From Paenibacillus sp. FSL H3-0469 (GTDB lineage Bacteria > Bacillota > Bacilli > Paenibacillales > Paenibacillaceae), in assembly GCF_038051945.1 (NCBI RefSeq), contig NZ_CP150302.1, positions 5,766,001 to 5,830,000 on the forward strand: a stretch of 64,000 nt of DNA, written 5' to 3'. This document shows positions 61,801 through 64,000 of the stretch, one piece after another. Made by a program: the position numbers and the translations under genes. The notes under the pieces are model-generated. The model worked only from the letters and a program-made list of their open reading frames with translations, did not search any database and was not told where the DNA came from. Within the stretch, counting starts at the first letter, position 1, and every line of letters starts with the position of its first letter.

Positions 61801-64000
61801 TACCCTGGTGCTTATAGCGGCCTTACGGTTCACTTCGGGCGGGCGGTACCTGGGTTAACAGTCTCAGCCTTTGAGCTTAAGAATAGCAGCGGCGGGGCGG
61901 TTGCACTAGACTCTGCGGGTTCCAGCGACGGGGGCCGTACCTACAAGCTGCTTACCACGCAGATTAATGCCGGAGGCCCGTTTGTACTTGGCCTTACGGC
62001 TCCGGGCTACAGCTTCGGGAAGCCGGCCACACTGGTGAACGCGACTCTGAATGTGTGGGGCGCAGGGCGGAAGCCGACCCAATTCATGGCCGGACTGAAT
62101 CCGCGCGTGCCGGATTTGACGGCTGAACATTTCAGCGCCACGGATCTGGCAGGCCGTGAGGTTGCGATTACAGGGGTGACGTGGGATAACCAGCAGCGGA
62201 TTTATGTAGTGACTTTTGACGGAGAGGGCGGTCAGAGTTATTACGTATCTGCCCATGCGGACGGGTATGACTTCGGCGCGCCGAAGAAAATTTATGTGTA
62301 TGCCCAGAACACGGTGGTAGATCCGACTTACAGCGGCTTCACGCTGGTGATGGCACCTGCAATGAAGATTAATACGCAATACGGCTTTAAGCTAACCAAG
62401 GCTTTTGGAGGTCAGGAGGTTCCTATCAAGAAGGCGGTCATGAATGATCCTGAAGGCGGAAGCTATCAGTTCTCAGCCGCCTTGACTCCGGGCTACTATA
62501 GTCTCGCGCTGGATGCGGAGGTGGACCCGAACGTTGTCTCTTTCTTGGTTCCGCTAACCGCTACAGTTTCTGTCGGAGAGATTGAGAACATTGGGCTGCT
62601 TGCGAAGCTTGATTATGCCGTGGATGGGCTGGATGCCGGGAATTTCGTATTGCTCAACAACGATACAGGTGATCCGGTAGTGATATCCTCGGCGTCAACG
62701 GCGGACCAGGGCGCAAGCTACCGGCTGTCGGCCCATCTGGCGGGAGGCAGCTACAATCTGAAGCTGGCCGGGCATTTGCCTGAAGCGGGTGTGGATTTCA
62801 ACGTTGCGGCTACTACAGACGCAGGAACAACAAGTGTATCGAAGATCACGAGTACAGGCTTCGAGCTTTCTTTTGCCAATCCGGTGATGGGCCTGCTTCC
62901 TGGTGACCTCACGATCACGGATGCGCAGAATAACAAGCTAAGCGGAATTACATTAAGCACGAGTGACAATGGCGGGACCTATCGTGTGCGGGTAACGCTT
63001 GCGGAGAATGCGGACTACACGATCGTGCTGAAGAAAGGGTTCATCCTCTTCGACTCGCCGGTTACGTTCCATGTGAATAAGTGGATTGCCGCCAGCATAG
63101 CGGATGTAACGAAGGACGGGCGGTTCACCTTGAAGTTCACTCCCGCGTTCCCTGAGATTGAGAATTATCTGGGACTGTCGTTAACGGATGAAGCGGGCAC
63201 GCTCTATTATCCGAATCTGTTCGAGTCGGCAGACGGCGGGGCGAGCTACCAGCTTCGAGTGCCGGGCAATCAGCTGCAGCCGGGTATGGCTTACTCGATC
63301 AAGCTGGACAAGGATGAATTCTCAATGAATCCGGTCTCCTTCCGGCTACCGCCAGCGCTGACAGTGATGGAGGCGACAACAACAAGCGTGAAGGTGCAAC
63401 TGGATGCGCCGGTCCCGGGGCTGGCCCAGCGGCATTTTGTGATCCGGAATGCCTCCGGTGACAGCATTGCACTGACTTCAGCGGTGACCACGGATGCGGG
63501 CGCTCATTACACTCTGGCCGGTGCCTTTGCAGGCGGACAGACGTATACGGTGCAGTACAAGCCTGATGTAGCTTATCAGGTGAATGAACCGGTTGCTTTT
63601 CCGATATCTACAATCATTACGGCTGCGGTCAGCAATGTGACGGTGCTGGGATTCAAGCTTCAATTCAGCACGAAGGTCGCCGGATTGACTGCGCAGCAAT
63701 TGATTCTCCGCGATCAAAGCGGCAATCTGCTCTCTGTCACCGACTATTCGCTCAAGACAACGGATCAGGGGCTAAGCTACCAGGTGACGCTGAATGCGGC
63801 GGCAGCGGGCAAGGGGTATACGCTGGATCTGGCGAGAGAGGAATTCCGGCTGGCTTCTCCGCTCTCCTTCGATATCTCGGCGTCGGCTGCTCTCCGGCTG
63901 GTGGGCACTGTACTGAACAAGATTGTGGTGTCGGTTGCGCCGAATCTGGCAGATATGACACAGGAGCACTTCACCCTGTATGACAGCAAAGGGCGCAAGA
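58858..64000 (+). CDS. Large SLH-domain surface protein with Ig-like repeats (partial, runs off the end)
   Basis: The frame is open for 1714 codons and continues beyond the window. GTG 58858 follows AAGGGGG. A signal peptide (LLHWLLIVSLIAGLW) is followed by three SLH domains at residues about 51-220 (GHWAEPQMSEWI, FKDVPSAAWFVSQVQAAV, FKDAGSIPGYGRDALGAV). Residues about 230-460 are a Gly/Val-rich beta-solenoid-like part. A Gly-rich and Pro/Thr/Ser linker (about 475-518) leads to some thirteen modules of about 85-100 residues with the pattern FxLxFxxPVxGL, then DGGxxYxLxAxL, then GYxFGxPVxFxV. Anchoring at the N-terminal end would place the repeats outward. Function unknown; the C-terminus is not visible. 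G+C is higher than in the preceding operon, so it is probably not part of the same acquired block. Confidence 0.88.
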   Translation, partial: MKNHQAKQRIRLLLHWLLIVSLIAGLWNPGLWQTGQAEAAAVNGTASAAGDISGHWAEPQMSEWIGDGYIKGFQDGSFRPDQAISRIEFVALVNRLFAYQGTGKISFKDVPSAAWFVSQVQAAVQAGYVTGFPDGTFQPDKPLSRVEAAVMLAKLTPVLMKDGEDPLKVFKDAGSIPGYGRDALGAVLSAGYMKGFPDGTIAAARQLTRAEAVVLLDRLKQQSGSHAEGGIIPPAKTLETGGTYGPATGSFTVAGDLTLNAPGIKLRNIQVQGNLLIGSKVGDGEIYLEQVTVQGSTDIQGGGAHSVHINQSRLGVVTVDRAEGLVRVVVGGTTIIRQLNVQSGAKLESEQSGTASGGIEGVVISGSGEVTLSGNFSSVEIKSNVKVVVTSGTIGRLSVAGGVSSSAITLNEGVKVSDLELHGTASVSGTGEIVKALVDAPKVVFERSPGSVETTTRGEYTVTAPASSTAPAGAGGAGGTGGGSGGGGGSNPTPPPSPTATPSPTPQPTLPPAGQPLEVAVTASLGTPGGFMLSFSKPVANLTAAELSLKDAAGQAVGISFIGSLNGGSTYRVAADLKEGETYSVTLSKAGYVFGDPVTFVVPVIAPEDIQVATAVQNITAAGLEVQFDQPVADMPLTGFTLKRSGTGEAVAIQEAAALNGGTSYRLAAGLQEGATYLLTVTKAGYRFGGGVSVFVPVTDPVVISVSTEVYGITETGFQVSLNPPVAGLTAAHFALTAGDGSGVPVDGAASTEDGGVYTITAGLVPGSSYTLSMERSGYSFGTALEMTVPSVGKVKVEPSVGTVRTYGFILSMDKTVPDVDSLSLVLENAAGGHVSIDMLSTVIPGKQYEVWASLAPKDSYTLSLDMDGYEFTEPAALAVQADEVPSSAGWVTHSGFELRFAQGVPDFPAGDMTLQAPGGGAVEVDEVQLSPDRTSAVITADLPAAGSYAYRVNLYDGRFIQGTVVVPETVEISKYTTFDGYPGAYSGLTVHFGRAVPGLTVSAFELKNSSGGAVALDSAGSSDGGRTYKLLTTQINAGGPFVLGLTAPGYSFGKPATLVNATLNVWGAGRKPTQFMAGLNPRVPDLTAEHFSATDLAGREVAITGVTWDNQQRIYVVTFDGEGGQSYYVSAHADGYDFGAPKKIYVYAQNTVVDPTYSGFTLVMAPAMKINTQYGFKLTKAFGGQEVPIKKAVMNDPEGGSYQFSAALTPGYYSLALDAEVDPNVVSFLVPLTATVSVGEIENIGLLAKLDYAVDGLDAGNFVLLNNDTGDPVVISSASTADQGASYRLSAHLAGGSYNLKLAGHLPEAGVDFNVAATTDAGTTSVSKITSTGFELSFANPVMGLLPGDLTITDAQNNKLSGITLSTSDNGGTYRVRVTLAENADYTIVLKKGFILFDSPVTFHVNKWIAASIADVTKDGRFTLKFTPAFPEIENYLGLSLTDEAGTLYYPNLFESADGGASYQLRVPGNQLQPGMAYSIKLDKDEFSMNPVSFRLPPALTVMEATTTSVKVQLDAPVPGLAQRHFVIRNASGDSIALTSAVTTDAGAHYTLAGAFAGGQTYTVQYKPDVAYQVNEPVAFPISTIITAAVSNVTVLGFKLQFSTKVAGLTAQQLILRDQSGNLLSVTDYSLKTTDQGLSYQVTLNAAAAGKGYTLDLAREEFRLASPLSFDISASAALRLVGTVLNKIVVSVAPNLADMTQEHFTLYDSKGRK

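Noticed and set aside
60970..61833. 287-residue minus-strand frame
   Set aside because: Antisense to the Ig-like repeats of the large SLH protein; no ribosome site and no recognisable family.
1..64000. tRNA, rRNA, insertion sequences, prophage or transposase genes
   Set aside because: I looked for tRNA-like ends, transposase motifs and integrases and saw none; the AT-rich surface operon carries no visible mobility gene.

Overview
The window looks like chromosome of a spore-forming, S-layer-bearing Firmicute, most likely a Paenibacillus. Supporting signs are strong AGGAGG-type ribosome sites, T-box leaders, a CIRCE element, an H-type small acid-soluble spore protein, a SleB-type cell-wall hydrolase, proteins with SLH domains, and intergenic hairpin repeats of the kind common in that genus. 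The genus call is inference from gene content; no 16S gene or replication origin is present.

Layout. 1-415: low-complexity DNA and a 52-bp periodic repeat. 0.4-8 kb: D-2-hydroxyacid dehydrogenase, RNA 2',3'-cyclic phosphodiesterase, SleB-like hydrolase, a processive-type glycolipid glucosyltransferase and a TetR/YhgE pair. 8.3-12.9 kb: the large subunit of glutamate synthase without its small subunit beside it. 13.0-13.5 kb: a phased hairpin array. 14-20 kb: ABC-2 transporter, bactofilin with an M23 endopeptidase, cardiolipin synthase, YitT-family membrane protein. 20.4-26.1 kb: a non-homologous end-joining locus with separate LigD polymerase, LigD ligase and Ku, interrupted by an ECF sigma factor gene and its membrane partner, then a small acidic protein and SspH. 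26.9-33.2 kb: an efflux protein, the tsaE-tsaB-rimI-tsaD operon for t6A modification of tRNA, and leuA behind two tandem T-box leaders. 33.7-34.0 kb: a cluster of DnaA boxes. 34-42.6 kb: ABC-F ATPase, folate cyclo-ligase, moaC, mogA, tatA, tatC, groES-groEL under CIRCE, and an AT-rich dihydrouridine synthase.

The most interesting region is 42.8-58.6 kb, a visibly more AT-rich, tightly packed four-gene operon. It encodes an SLH-bearing clostripain-like protease, a 2272-residue secreted protein of Ig-like modules, an 1896-residue secreted protein ending in a type I dockerin, and a secreted protein with a cohesin-like domain at its N end and three SLH domains at its C end. The last two look like a self-contained cohesin-dockerin pair that would hold a giant protein on the S-layer, arranged like a cellulosome anchor but with no carbohydrate-active enzyme recognisable in it. 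Next to it, from 58858 to beyond the end of the window, is another large SLH protein with about thirteen repeated Ig-like modules.

A second theme is intergenic DNA organised with a pitch of about 50-52 bp. Five intergenic stretches carry repeats of unrelated sequence at this same spacing. In one of them (13045-13511) two related hairpins share arm ends but have oppositely oriented loops. All functional statements rest on reading motifs by eye; no database search was run.
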